From: CAZABP01 sp964483245
GTDB lineage: Bacteria; Planctomycetota; UBA1135; UBA2386
Assembly (NCBI GenBank): GCA_964483245.1
Contig: CAZABP010000053.1
Coordinates: 1-29,871 of the forward strand
DNA length: 29,871 nucleotides
Reading direction: 5' to 3'
Under the pieces are notes generated by a model that searched no databases, was not told where the DNA came from, and saw only the letters and a list, made by a program, of their open reading frames with translations. A program made the position numbers and the translations under genes. Shown in pieces: positions 1 to 9,872 of this stretch. Numbering within the stretch: the first letter of the stretch is position 1; each line of letters opens with the position of its first letter.

Positions 1-61
1 TCGGCTGCATGCGCGCCAGGGACCGGTGCCCCGGATTCGCCGGCGGTACCACCCCTGCGCG

Positions 62-82
62 AAAAAAATCGCCCGAGCGGGC
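62..82 (-). terminator. Rho-independent terminator of the TatA/B gene
   Basis: On the minus strand a short GC hairpin (GCCC, loop GCTC, GGGC; 82-71) is followed within two bases by a run of seven T (68-62). It begins about 6 nt after the TatA/B stop codon. The stem is short but the uninterrupted U-tract and position fit an intrinsic terminator. Confidence 0.55.
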
Positions 83-88
83 CGGCGC

Positions 89-481
89 TCAGCGCGGTTG
101 CTCTGCCGGCGGATCTACAGGCATGGTGGACAGCATCTCGAAGGGGCCGCCCGGCAGCTCCGGCGCCCGTTCCGCCTCGGGCCCCGGCGTCGCGCGCGAT
201 TCGTCGGTCAACCCCTCCAGCACGCGCATCGGATTCGCGAGCTGCCGCGGCACGTCGAGCGCGCGCTTGACCTCGCCGATCCCGGAGCGGATCTCGCGCA
301 TGTCCTGGTCCTGCTCGAGCTGGTGTCGCAGCCCGTTCAGCCCACGGCGGAACTCGGTGACGGTCCGCCCGAGCTGCCGGCCGACTTCCGGCAGGCGGCG
401 GCCGAACAGCAGGAGGCCGATGATCAGCAGGACCACGACCTCGCCATAGCCCGGCAGGATGTAGGCGAGCGGCGCGTGCAT
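89..481 (-). CDS. tatA: Sec-independent protein translocase TatA/TatB-family subunit
   Basis: Predicted twin-arginine translocation component (130 aa), forming or organising the inner-membrane pore for folded proteins. A very short N-terminus leads into one membrane helix at about residues 12-27 (GEVVVLLIIGLLLFG). The family-defining hinge and amphipathic helix FGRRLPEVGRQLGR follows, then a charged helix and a Pro/Glu-rich tail. This gives the usual TatA/B order of short transmembrane segment, FG-x-x-LPE hinge, amphipathic helix and disordered tail. The length lies between typical TatA (about 90 aa) and TatB (about 170 aa), so A versus B cannot be settled here; no tatC lies in the window. 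The ATG at 481 sits 11 nt after a -10-like element and is the only sensible start. The gene is divergent from the EttA gene. Confidence 0.88.
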   Translation of the reverse strand: MHAPLAYILPGYGEVVVLLIIGLLLFGRRLPEVGRQLGRTVTEFRRGLNGLRHQLEQDQDMREIRSGIGEVKRALDVPRQLANPMRVLEGLTDESRATPGPEAERAPELPGGPFEMLSTMPVDPPAEQPR

Positions 482-492
482 CGCAGCGCGCG

Positions 493-521
493 ATGATCGA
501 AGCGCCCGGCGGGAGTGTCAA
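493..521 (-). promoter_or_regulatory. Sigma-70-type promoter of the TatA/B gene
   Basis: On the minus strand there is a perfect TTGACA at 521-516, a 17-nt spacer, then GATCAT at 498-493. The ATG follows after 11 nt. With a transcription start about 6-8 nt after the -10, the mRNA leader would be only a few bases, and no Shine-Dalgarno is seen. The -35 overlaps the -35 of the divergent EttA promoter. Confidence 0.6.
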
Positions 522-543
522 CTCGCGGCGGGTTCGCTACCCT
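515..543 (+). promoter_or_regulatory. Probable promoter of the ettA-like gene, overlapping the divergent one
   Basis: GTGTCA (515-520, 4/6 match to TTGACA) is separated by 17 nt from TACCCT (538-543), which lies 11 nt before the ATG at 555. The -35 shares five bases with the opposite-strand TTGACA. There is no Shine-Dalgarno before the ATG, so a leaderless or near-leaderless mRNA is likely. Confidence 0.42.
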
Positions 544-554
544 GCTCGCCCTCG

Positions 555-2141
<1,587 letters not shown>

Positions 2142-2531
2142 GCGGGGGAGGAGCGCGGTAGCGCGCTGCGCCGTGAAGAAGGCAGCCGCCCGCGGCGGGG
2201 TGGGCCCGGCGTGCGACTTCGCGCACCTCGTTGGCAGCGGTCCGATCGCGCGACTCTGACGTGCACGCCACGTGCGCTGTCGGACTGGCTATGCATGCCG
2301 GCGGATCGACCGGTGACGCTCGCGCGAATCTGGTGCAGCTCCGTGTGATTGCCTGAGTTGCGCGCACTGGCAACGCGCGTGCCGCTACGGTCTCACCGTA
2401 TCCAGCGATCTGCGCTCCGCACTTGGATTCATGCGATCGGGCGAGGGAGACTTTCCGACCCGTGTGACGGGCCGCTCGCGACGCGCTACACACGGTCACG
2501 GCGACGACGCATCGCCAAGGAGGCATCTGCT
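2142..2531 (+). other. 390-bp intergenic region before the Rhs gene
   Basis: No convincing gene is seen. A reading frame open from a TTG at 2349 runs in frame into the Rhs gene, but it encodes Arg-rich, compositionally biased sequence with no signal peptide and no ribosome binding site, so it is probably leader. No clear sigma-70 promoter could be recognised; TACACA at about 2484-2489 is a weak -10 candidate. The stretch just after ettA is GC-rich with small hairpins but has no U-tract. Confidence 0.4.
2517..2523 (+). promoter_or_regulatory. Shine-Dalgarno that fixes the Rhs start codon
   Basis: AAGGAGG at 2517-2523 lies 8 nt before the GTG at 2532. The sequence immediately after that GTG reads as a signal peptide, so this site decides between the GTG and the far-upstream TTG in the same frame. 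Confidence 0.75.
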
Positions 2532-5369
2532 GTGGCGCGTCCATTCACTTCGTCCGCTCTTCTCGTCGTGTTGTTCGCTGGCTTCGTGCTTTCAGTGAGC
2601 GATGCGGCGACCGCGCAGTCCTGCGATGCGGCGACCGGCGCCGCCGAAGGCACCGACGGGCAAGGTTGCAACCCTGAGCAGGAGGCCACTGTCGTTGGCG
2701 TACCAACGTCTCTCGACTACTTCGCTCGCGACGCGGGGGCGAGTGCGGCCGCGAACGGGGAGACCACGGCGCAGAGTGCTGCCTACATGCCGCCCGGCGC
2801 ATCCAGCAGTGCGGGCGATCTACATGCCGTCCTCGGTGCCCTCGCGCGTTCGAGTTCCGCTGTGCTCGCGACGGGAGGAGAGTTCCGTCAGACAGTCGCG
2901 CTCTACCGCAGCCTCGGATTCGACGACAGCCACGCGCTGTTTCTGGCGATCCGTTACCGATCCTACGCCGTCGACGCTTGGCGCAGCGCAGGTGACGGAA
3001 TCGCCACCACGCTCGATCCATTCGGCCCGGGGTGGCGCGCGAGCTGGGGCGACCGCCTCGTCGCCCCGATCGCCGACGGATCGCCGGTGACCCGACTCGA
3101 CGAGCAGGGCGCGTCCTGGACCCACACTCAGGTCGAGACGTGGACGGTTGAGTTCCCTGAGGTTGCGCCGCTCGAGGTCTTCACGAATCGCAGATTCAGC
3201 GCGCAAGCAGGGACGCGGCTCGTCTACGAGCACCACGTGGTCGACAATCAGGTCGTCGGCATCTGGTTCCGCGAATGGTCCGACCGGACGCGCGTCCAGT
3301 ACATCACGACGGTGGGTAGTGGCCAGGATCTCGTCATCTACCGCGCATACCGCGGCTCGTTCACGCAGCCGGATTGGCAGGTGACCTACGCTTATGGATC
3401 GATCGGGCAGCTCAGCTCGATCACGGATGCGCGTGGCATGATCTACGCGCTCCACTGGGCGGCCTACGGGACTTCGTGGCGCGTGGAACGGATTTCCGTC
3501 TCGGCGCCATGGACCGCGAACTGGAGCGCGCTCGACATCGACTTCGATTACGAGTCTTCCGCACCATTCCGGCTCCTGCGCGTGCGCAAACCGCCGCGGG
3601 CGTTCCTCGACGACATGGATCGCAACGGCGTGCACGAGCCCGAAGAGTCACTGAACGCGGAGTTGGTGACGCGATACGAGTACACGAGTGCAGCGAGCAA
3701 CCGGATCTTGAAGGTGTGGGACGAGTCCGCCGGCTTCTCGCGCCTGCTCGCGGACGTGACCTACGACACGACGCTGCCGTGGCGGGTCCAGGAGCTTCGG
3801 ATCGGTGAGCCCGGTACGGCTCCGCCCGGACAGGAGCAGCGGTTGCACACGTTTGCATACGAGTCGCAGCCCACGCTCGCGACGCTCTGGACCGATCCTC
3901 GGGGCGTCGTGCGGCGCTACGAGTACTCCACGGGGTTCGGCAGCTCGCCGCGTCAGTGGCGGGTCACGAAGCTGCAGGAAACGCCGGGCCCGAACAACGC
4001 GCGTCCCGGGTCCGACCCGTTCCACCATGGCACGCTGACCTGGAGCTTCGCCTGGAGCTGCGGTTGCGGGCAGCTCCTCGAAGTCGCGATGCCGTCCGGG
4101 TTGCGGCACGTGTTCACCTACGACGCGCAGGGTCGCGGCCTCGTGACGAGTTCCGGCGTCATCCCTGTAGGCGGCCAGACTCCGCAACAGCTCCGCACCT
4201 GGAGCTATCGCTCGTGGAATGATGCCGACTACCGCTTGGCGTCGCGGCTGGATGCCTACGCGGATGCCAACGGGAAGTCCGGTCAACACACATTCACGTG
4301 GGACGCGAGTACAGGCGGGTATCTCGTCACCGGGCTCTTCGCTGGGGTGGAATTGTTCCGGCTGCAGGAGGATGCCGGCGGGCGTGTGAAGTGGTTCGAG
4401 GAAGGGGTGTTCGCAGTCGAAGGTGCTGGCACATCCCGCTCCCGCCGGGCCTTCACGCTCGGCAGCTCGCCGACGGCTGCCGACTGGCTCCTGATCACGA
4501 AGGTGCAGCGCCAGGAGGGCGGCCAGCCGTACCCGGAGAGAACGTTCACGTACGCTGGCCCGGGCTGGCTCACCTCGGTCACGGACGAGAAGGGAAGGCT
4601 CGAGAGCTACGCGTACGACAGTGTGGGCTGGTTGCGCACCCTGACGCTGCCGGTCACCGCGTCCGGACGTGGTACGGCGACGTATTCCGCGACGCTGCAA
4701 CTGAACTACGAACGGCACGGGGCCGTGGCGCGCGCCGTGCGCACCGCGCATGACGATCTCGGCGCGGCCTACGCGCTGGACACGGTCGCGACGGAACGCG
4801 TGCACGACTGTTTCGGGCGGCCTTGGCGCGAGTCCGTGGATCGTCGTCGCCTCGATGCAGCAACAGCGGCGCCTCTCTGGACCGAGTACCAGTTCGATCG
4901 GGCCCACCGCTTGGTGCGTGTCACTGACCCTGGTGGCAGAGAGACCGAGTACCTCCACGACGACCACGATGACATCTATCAGGTGCGCCGGAAGCTCGAC
5001 GCATCGACCTGGTCGACACGCACGTTCGGCTTCCACGCCGACGGAGCCCTGGCGCGGTCCGTCGATGCAACCGGACAGGAGGTGATCTTCGACGATCTCG
5101 ACGCATGGGGGCGCCCACGACAGGTCCGGCTGCCAGGCGACAAGCACTACTGGCTGACGCGTGACAGCGAAGACCGGTTGGTGCAGCGCGAGTACCGGAC
5201 CGGTCCGCTTCCGACGCCGGTGCTCCAGCAGACGGAGGCCTGGCAGCGCGACGACCTCGGACGCGTGCAGTCGGCCACGAAGAGTGCGCCAGGATTGACT
5301 GCGACCTACTCGCGCGCGTTCACCTACAACGGCGCATTCCGGGTGGCGACTGCGATCGACGGATGGTAG
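2532..5369 (+). CDS. Rhs/YD-repeat secreted protein, N-terminal part (before frameshift)
   Basis: First 945 aa of a very large Rhs protein. The GTG start is set by a good Shine-Dalgarno. Residues 1-28 form a signal peptide (VARPFTSSALLVVLFAGFVL, then a small-residue cleavage region ending ATAQS), so export is predicted. A Ser/Ala-rich segment and an RHS-type N-terminal module follow. From about residue 270 there are YD-type repeats, seen as recurring Y-x-Y/D and G-x-x-x-x-T motifs (for example YAYGSIGQLSSITD, TYDAQGRG, FTYAGPGWLTSVTDEKGR). An EF-hand-like loop lies at 361-372 (DMDRNG...E), so Ca2+ binding is possible. YD repeats of this family build a hollow cocoon around a C-terminal toxin. 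The frame ends at TAG 5367-5369, in the middle of a repeat. The next frame continues the same repeat (GVRFGYDLFGRLVS), so this is one gene with a 1-nt frame change, not a natural end. Confidence 0.85.
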   Translation: MARPFTSSALLVVLFAGFVLSVSDAATAQSCDAATGAAEGTDGQGCNPEQEATVVGVPTSLDYFARDAGASAAANGETTAQSAAYMPPGASSSAGDLHAVLGALARSSSAVLATGGEFRQTVALYRSLGFDDSHALFLAIRYRSYAVDAWRSAGDGIATTLDPFGPGWRASWGDRLVAPIADGSPVTRLDEQGASWTHTQVETWTVEFPEVAPLEVFTNRRFSAQAGTRLVYEHHVVDNQVVGIWFREWSDRTRVQYITTVGSGQDLVIYRAYRGSFTQPDWQVTYAYGSIGQLSSITDARGMIYALHWAAYGTSWRVERISVSAPWTANWSALDIDFDYESSAPFRLLRVRKPPRAFLDDMDRNGVHEPEESLNAELVTRYEYTSAASNRILKVWDESAGFSRLLADVTYDTTLPWRVQELRIGEPGTAPPGQEQRLHTFAYESQPTLATLWTDPRGVVRRYEYSTGFGSSPRQWRVTKLQETPGPNNARPGSDPFHHGTLTWSFAWSCGCGQLLEVAMPSGLRHVFTYDAQGRGLVTSSGVIPVGGQTPQQLRTWSYRSWNDADYRLASRLDAYADANGKSGQHTFTWDASTGGYLVTGLFAGVELFRLQEDAGGRVKWFEEGVFAVEGAGTSRSRRAFTLGSSPTAADWLLITKVQRQEGGQPYPERTFTYAGPGWLTSVTDEKGRLESYAYDSVGWLRTLTLPVTASGRGTATYSATLQLNYERHGAVARAVRTAHDDLGAAYALDTVATERVHDCFGRPWRESVDRRRLDAATAAPLWTEYQFDRAHRLVRVTDPGGRETEYLHDDHDDIYQVRRKLDASTWSTRTFGFHADGALARSVDATGQEVIFDDLDAWGRPRQVRLPGDKHYWLTRDSEDRLVQREYRTGPLPTPVLQQTEAWQRDDLGRVQSATKSAPGLTATYSRAFTYNGAFRVATAIDGW

Positions 5370-5421
5370 AGGCGTCCGCTTCGGCTACGACCTCTTCGGC
5401 CGCCTGGTCAGCAAGCAGGAC

Positions 5422-8400
5422 ATGCTGCTCGGTGCCGATGGAAACCGCTGGCATGCTTGGCGAGATGCGATCGGCAACGTCACACGTATCGATGAAGTGC
5501 TGCAGCGGCAGACTGGGGCTGCGAGCTGGCAGCCGGTCACGTATCGGACCGACTTCGTGCTCGACGCATGGGACCGTGTGACCCGAGTCGAGGCTTGGGG
5601 CAACGCACCCGCGCCACAGGCCATCCGCTACCGCGGACATGACAGCCTTGGGAACCGCACGTGGGAGAAGGACGCTGTCGGCAAGGAGACCAGGCGCACG
5701 TTCGATGCCGTCGGCCGCGTCGTGGACGAATGGCTTCATCAGCGAGACCCGCAGGCGCCTGCACTCCATCTCGGTCTCGCGTACGACGACGAGCCGACGG
5801 ATCCACTTCTCAGCGCGGTCATGGTGCGTACGGATCCGCTCGGCAGCACCACCGAGACTCACTACGACCTGCTCGGGCGCCTGATCGACCGCCGTTTGCC
5901 GGGCTACAACGCGCAGAGCGGCGCGCTTCGATGGACCTACACGTATGACCTCGAAGGTCGCCTCATGGAGTGGACCGACGGCAATGGAACACGAGTCCGA
6001 CAGGTGTTCGATGCGGAGAAGCGCCTGCAGCGGCGCGAAGTCGTCAACCTGCCTACGAACGGCGTCATGCTGTCGCGGCTCGCGACGCAGGAGAGCTGGC
6101 TCTACGACGCGTTCGATCGCGTCGCCTCGGCACAGACCTGGTGGAGTATCTACCCGCAGCTCGAGTCCGGCGACCTGCTGAATCTCGTCGAAGCGACGTG
6201 GGTCCACGACGGGATCGGGCGCCATCAGCAATCGGAGTTTCGCTACCTCGATGACGGTGCGCCGGGCTACACGCCGCTTGCCGTCAAGCAGCACTCGAGC
6301 GGCTACGCCAAGACCGGCGGCGAAGACGCCTGGTTCCGCCGATCGCTGACGACTTCGGCGGGCTGGAAGCTCGGGTACGCGCCTGACGGCATCGGCAAGC
6401 TGGCTGCGATGACGGTAGAAGGGCCGGGTATCTCGACGCAGGCGCTCGCCGACTGGAGGTACGAAGGCTCCCGCGCGATCCGCCGCGGGATGGTCCCTGG
6501 ATCGGATCCGAACCAGTACATCGCAAACGAGCTGACGTTCGACCCGCTGCGCCAACTGACCCGCATGAAGGCCGACTTCGGACCGGGCGGCAGCGGCACG
6601 ACGCTGTTCGACCTCGAGCTCGTACGGGACGCCGAAGGGAACGTCACACAGCACCGCTACGCCACCGCCAGTGGGCGCGCTGGTGACTGGTTCAAGCTCG
6701 ACGGCTGGGACCGGCTCCAGGAGGCGAAGCTGGGTGTGCCTGCGTTCACGGGAGACTACGACCAGGCATCCGTCTTCGACCGCAAGATCACGTACGCGTT
6801 GGACCTCGCACACAACCGGCAGAGCGTGGCTGAGCAGCAGGGCCAGAGCAGTGAGTTGACGACGTACACCCGCAGGCCCGGAACGAACGAGTACCAGGAC
6901 GTGAACGGGCAGGCCTGGCTCTACGACGGCAACGGCAACTTGCTCAGCGACGGCTACTTCGTCTACGTCTACGACCACCTGGACCGGCTCTCCGAGCTGT
7001 GGCTGCTGACCTACCCCGGTGGTGCCACCGTGCAGACCGGGAACGGGCCGGAGGTGCGCAAGTTCGGCGTCGAGGTGCAACGCCAGCGCAAGGGGCACGC
7101 GACGAAGTTGACGCGCTGGTGCTGGCAGGAGCTCGTGAGCAAGGGGCGCGCACGCGTGGAGCGCGAGCGCGCAAAGCTTGTTGCACCAGCACCGCTCGCG
7201 CCGGCGACGGCGAACGCCGGCACGGAGTCCGGTGCGCTCGAAGAGCCGGTGCCGGTGCTCGTTGCGTACTACGGCTACGACCCGACCAACCGCCGGGTTG
7301 CGAAGGCGATGCCGGAAGCGGCGAAGTACTACTCGTGGGACGGTTGGAAGCTGGCCGAGGCCTACGACGGATCGTTCCAGCCGGTGCAGGTCTGGTTCGA
7401 TGGCTCCGGGCTCGACGAGCACCTGGGCTGGACGGTCCGCGATCCCGGCACCGGGCAGTGGGCACGGTACGCAGCGGTGCAGGGTCAAAGCGGCAACGTG
7501 GTGCAGGTCGTGGACGGCAACGGACAGATCCTCGAGCGCTACGAGTACGACCCGTACGGCAGGATGTCGGTGTTCGATGCTGCGGGTGCTCCGCGCGGCA
7601 GTGTGCCGACCGTGCAAGGGAGCATGTACGGCTTCACGGGAAGGCAGATCGACCCGGAGTCGGGGCTGCTCTACTTCCGCAACCGCTACTACTCGCCGGC
7701 GGTCGGACGATTCCTGACGAAGGACACGCTCGGCCCTTGGGCTGACGACGCGAACCACGGCAACGAGTATGCATACGCGGGCTCCACGCCTGCTCTGCGC
7801 AGCGATCCGCTCGGTTTGCTGTCGATCATCTCGGGCGGCGGCTTCTCGGACGTGATCCGGATGGTGCGCGACGACGATCCTCCGGGCGGTTCCGGCGCGG
7901 AGGGGTGCGAGAAGCAGAAGTGGATCGTCACGATCTGGATCACGGATGCAGACCCGAAGCACCTGTCAGCGGGACATGCCTGGGTCGAGCTGCAAGGGCC
8001 GGATGGGAAGAAGCACAGCTACGGGCTGTACTCCGGGGGCCCTGGGCTGGAGGGCGACTCGAGCTCCAACTCCGGCTCCAGCAGTGGCGCCGTTCGAGGC
8101 TCCTCGGCTGGCAGCTCGATCGGAGGCCGGTCCGGCAAGGGCTCGGGTTCCGGGAGCATCGGGGGAAGCGCCGTGGGGTCAGCCGCCGGATCATCCGCAG
8201 GAGGCAGCGCCGGTGGCGCGCGTTCCAGCGGGAGCGGCAGAGCCTGGCCGTTCTTCAACCCGAGGACGAACGGTCACGTCAGCGGAACGAAGGACGAGGG
8301 CCAGAAGGGCGACGAGCAGTTCGAGATCGAGATGGGTCAGAAAGAGTGGGAGGCGCTTAAGGACGAGCTCGACAAGCTCGTTGGTGAGAACGTGCCCTAC

Positions 8401-8700
8401 AACCTCCGCGGCGGGAACGGCGACATGCAGGGCGCCGAGAACTGCACGACGTTCGTGATCTTCGTCATCCGTCGGGCAACCGAGCAGCCACACGCCGATC
8501 TGCCCAAGAAGTCGAAGCAGGGCGGGTTCTCCACGCCGAAGGGCCTCGGGGATGCGCTGGAGGAGGAAGCGAAGAAGAAGGGCTCGAAGATCAAGCCGAT
8601 CGGCGATGCGTCCGGAGCCGCGCCCGGTTGCCCATCTCCGGTCCCGCCAGCACGGGCCCCAGTCGACGCGCAGGCGACTCTCACGAGGAGGGCGGCATGA
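5422..8700 (+). CDS. Rhs/YD-repeat protein, C-terminal part with core and papain-like toxin tip
   Basis: Continuation of the Rhs gene in the next frame. Homology resumes upstream of the first ATG, at about 5368 (RGVRFGYDLFGRL). This part alone is 1,092 aa. YD repeats run to about residue 700, followed by the conserved Rhs core (RYEYDPYGR; GFTGRQIDPESGLLYFRNRYY; GRFLTKDTLGPW) and the closing SDPLGL at about 794-799, after which tips normally diverge. The tip (about 800-1092) has AGHAWVEL with His852, then YGLYSGG, a Gly/Ser-rich linker of about 70 residues, then WPFFNPRTNGHVSG, a KEWEALKDELDKL helix, and GAENCTTFV with Cys1008. The order His, linker, NC-T-x-F resembles circularly permuted papain/NlpC-P60-like domains in Rhs tips; the catalytic assignment is inferred. 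The stop overlaps the next start (ATGA). Whether the full protein is made depends on the upstream frameshift. Confidence 0.85.
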   Translation: MLLGADGNRWHAWRDAIGNVTRIDEVLQRQTGAASWQPVTYRTDFVLDAWDRVTRVEAWGNAPAPQAIRYRGHDSLGNRTWEKDAVGKETRRTFDAVGRVVDEWLHQRDPQAPALHLGLAYDDEPTDPLLSAVMVRTDPLGSTTETHYDLLGRLIDRRLPGYNAQSGALRWTYTYDLEGRLMEWTDGNGTRVRQVFDAEKRLQRREVVNLPTNGVMLSRLATQESWLYDAFDRVASAQTWWSIYPQLESGDLLNLVEATWVHDGIGRHQQSEFRYLDDGAPGYTPLAVKQHSSGYAKTGGEDAWFRRSLTTSAGWKLGYAPDGIGKLAAMTVEGPGISTQALADWRYEGSRAIRRGMVPGSDPNQYIANELTFDPLRQLTRMKADFGPGGSGTTLFDLELVRDAEGNVTQHRYATASGRAGDWFKLDGWDRLQEAKLGVPAFTGDYDQASVFDRKITYALDLAHNRQSVAEQQGQSSELTTYTRRPGTNEYQDVNGQAWLYDGNGNLLSDGYFVYVYDHLDRLSELWLLTYPGGATVQTGNGPEVRKFGVEVQRQRKGHATKLTRWCWQELVSKGRARVERERAKLVAPAPLAPATANAGTESGALEEPVPVLVAYYGYDPTNRRVAKAMPEAAKYYSWDGWKLAEAYDGSFQPVQVWFDGSGLDEHLGWTVRDPGTGQWARYAAVQGQSGNVVQVVDGNGQILERYEYDPYGRMSVFDAAGAPRGSVPTVQGSMYGFTGRQIDPESGLLYFRNRYYSPAVGRFLTKDTLGPWADDANHGNEYAYAGSTPALRSDPLGLLSIISGGGFSDVIRMVRDDDPPGGSGAEGCEKQKWIVTIWITDADPKHLSAGHAWVELQGPDGKKHSYGLYSGGPGLEGDSSSNSGSSSGAVRGSSAGSSIGGRSGKGSGSGSIGGSAVGSAAGSSAGGSAGGARSSGSGRAWPFFNPRTNGHVSGTKDEGQKGDEQFEIEMGQKEWEALKDELDKLVGENVPYNLRGGNGDMQGAENCTTFVIFVIRRATEQPHADLPKKSKQGGFSTPKGLGDALEEEAKKKGSKIKPIGDASGAAPGCPSPVPPARAPVDAQATLTRRAA
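7417..7989 (+). repeat. Direct repeat A1: Rhs core end shared with the orphan tip
   Basis: This segment recurs at 9881-10453 at a constant offset of 2,464 bp. The first 114 bp differ at scattered sites, while 7531-7989 (459 bp) is identical to 9995-10453 in my line-by-line comparison. It covers the end of the core, the DPLGL boundary and the catalytic-His half of the tip. Confidence 0.9.
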
Positions 8701-9872
8701 CTAGCCCGGGAACCGTTTTGCTCAAACTCACGCAGACTCCGTTCCTCCGCGCCATGGCCGTGCCGATCGCGATCGCGTTGCTGGCTCCAAGCTCAGCGTC
8801 GCAGCAGGGGCGACGCGTCACCGACTCGCTCACCGCTAATGAGATCTGGCGATTGCTGTGGCACTGGCCGCGTCTCGAGGGGAACGAGGAATCCGTGGAC
8901 CCACATGAGCGCTGCACGCACGACATGGTCCGCATCTTCGGATTCGCGCGGAATCCCGATGCGGAGGGTGATCTGGCGCACTGGTGGCGCAACACGTGGT
9001 TCTGGCGGTTTTGGATCGAAGGGCGCAACGCCAAGGTGGACTCCTTGATCCGCAAGGACATTCCGGACTATGGCCCGAAGAGACCGTTCTTCATCGACGC
9101 GGAGGATGCATTCTCCATCGAATTCCACGGCCAGAGCGATCCCCGCTATCCGCGCGCAACGCTTGCCCCCTGGTCGATCGCCTGGCTCTCCGCACCGGAC
9201 CTGCACGAGAACCTCCCCAGCACGCACACCGAGCGCCAGACCGGCAAGGGAGTCACCTTCCCGCGGATCGTCGTCTCCCGCGAGCGCCCGACCGATGCCG
9301 AGTACCTGGTCGTCACGACAAGGCAGCGCATGTACATGATCTGCCTGTACGACCGCGACCAGGAGTTCGTCGTCCCGCGGGGCTCCGACGAGCCACACAG
9401 ATCCAAGGTACAGCGCCGCGCCGGCGCGCTGCTGATGTTGATGGATCGCGAGCCGCTGCAGGTCGTCCGCACCGGTCCGAACCGGGCCTGGCGGCGCGAT
9501 CTCGAGGCGTGCCCTGAGCTCATGCGCTGGCTGCAGTACCAGGCGGAAGGCGTCGACCTCACGGCCGAGTCTCTGCTCGAAGGCGTCGCGCGCAGCGCCG
9601 GGATCCAGCGCAGGCTGCGCGCTCCCGACGGCGACACGCAGCTGCTCGGCGAATGGGTGCTGCGCAAAGGCGACACCGGCTGGCAGATCGCGGGGCACGG
9701 CGAGCAGCACGCGCTGCCCGAGCGCGACCTGATCGTGCTGCCGTGCGACGGCCCGCGCGGGGACGCAGAGCCTGCGCTCGGCGCGGACTCATTCGTCGCC
9801 GGCCGCTTCGGCGACTTCGTCGTCTTGATCGACGGCGCGAGTTCGTCGGCGATCCAGGTCGACTTGCGTTGA
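8697..9872 (+). CDS. Putative exported immunity protein for the Rhs tip (copy 1)
   Basis: 391-aa protein of a family I do not recognise by name. The start is ATG 8697, four bases overlapping the Rhs stop, with AGGAGG at 8686-8691; translational coupling to the toxin is clear. The N-terminal 36 residues look like a signal peptide (LRAMAVPIAIALLAPSSASQ), placing the protein outside the cytoplasm. The first third (EIWRLLWHWP, then many Trp and acidic residues) differs most from copy 2 at 11125. The last two thirds are almost identical to it. Immunity function is inferred only from position, coupling and co-duplication with the tip. At 391 aa it is large for an immunity protein; a chaperone or processing partner is an alternative. 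Confidence 0.72.
   Translation: MTSPGTVLLKLTQTPFLRAMAVPIAIALLAPSSASQQGRRVTDSLTANEIWRLLWHWPRLEGNEESVDPHERCTHDMVRIFGFARNPDAEGDLAHWWRNTWFWRFWIEGRNAKVDSLIRKDIPDYGPKRPFFIDAEDAFSIEFHGQSDPRYPRATLAPWSIAWLSAPDLHENLPSTHTERQTGKGVTFPRIVVSRERPTDAEYLVVTTRQRMYMICLYDRDQEFVVPRGSDEPHRSKVQRRAGALLMLMDREPLQVVRTGPNRAWRRDLEACPELMRWLQYQAEGVDLTAESLLEGVARSAGIQRRLRAPDGDTQLLGEWVLRKGDTGWQIAGHGEQHALPERDLIVLPCDGPRGDAEPALGADSFVAGRFGDFVVLIDGASSSAIQVDLR
9573..9766 (+). repeat. Direct repeat B1 within immunity copy 1
   Basis: 194 bp identical to 12004-12197 by eye, offset 2,431 bp, within the conserved C-terminal part of the two immunity genes. Flanking sequence is similar but has substitutions. Confidence 0.85.

Noticed and set aside
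2349..2531. Upstream extension of the Rhs gene from TTG 2349
   Set aside because: No ribosome binding site; it would bury the signal peptide 61 residues inside. GTG 2532 has AAGGAGG at good spacing.
5360..5372. Programmed ribosomal frameshift in the Rhs gene
   Set aside because: No recognisable slippery sequence, upstream Shine-Dalgarno-like stimulator or downstream pseudoknot was seen; mutation or sequencing error explains it more simply.
5320..7962. 880-codon open frame on the minus strand opposite the Rhs gene
   Set aside because: It is a shadow of the Rhs gene in GC-rich DNA: Arg/Val/Leu/Ala-biased, no domain, no signal, no ribosome binding site, and the plus strand has clear YD repeats.
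9653..9868. Long N-terminal extension of the orphan Rhs tip
   Set aside because: This part is the immunity gene read in another frame (Arg/Ala-rich), with no similarity to the Rhs shell.
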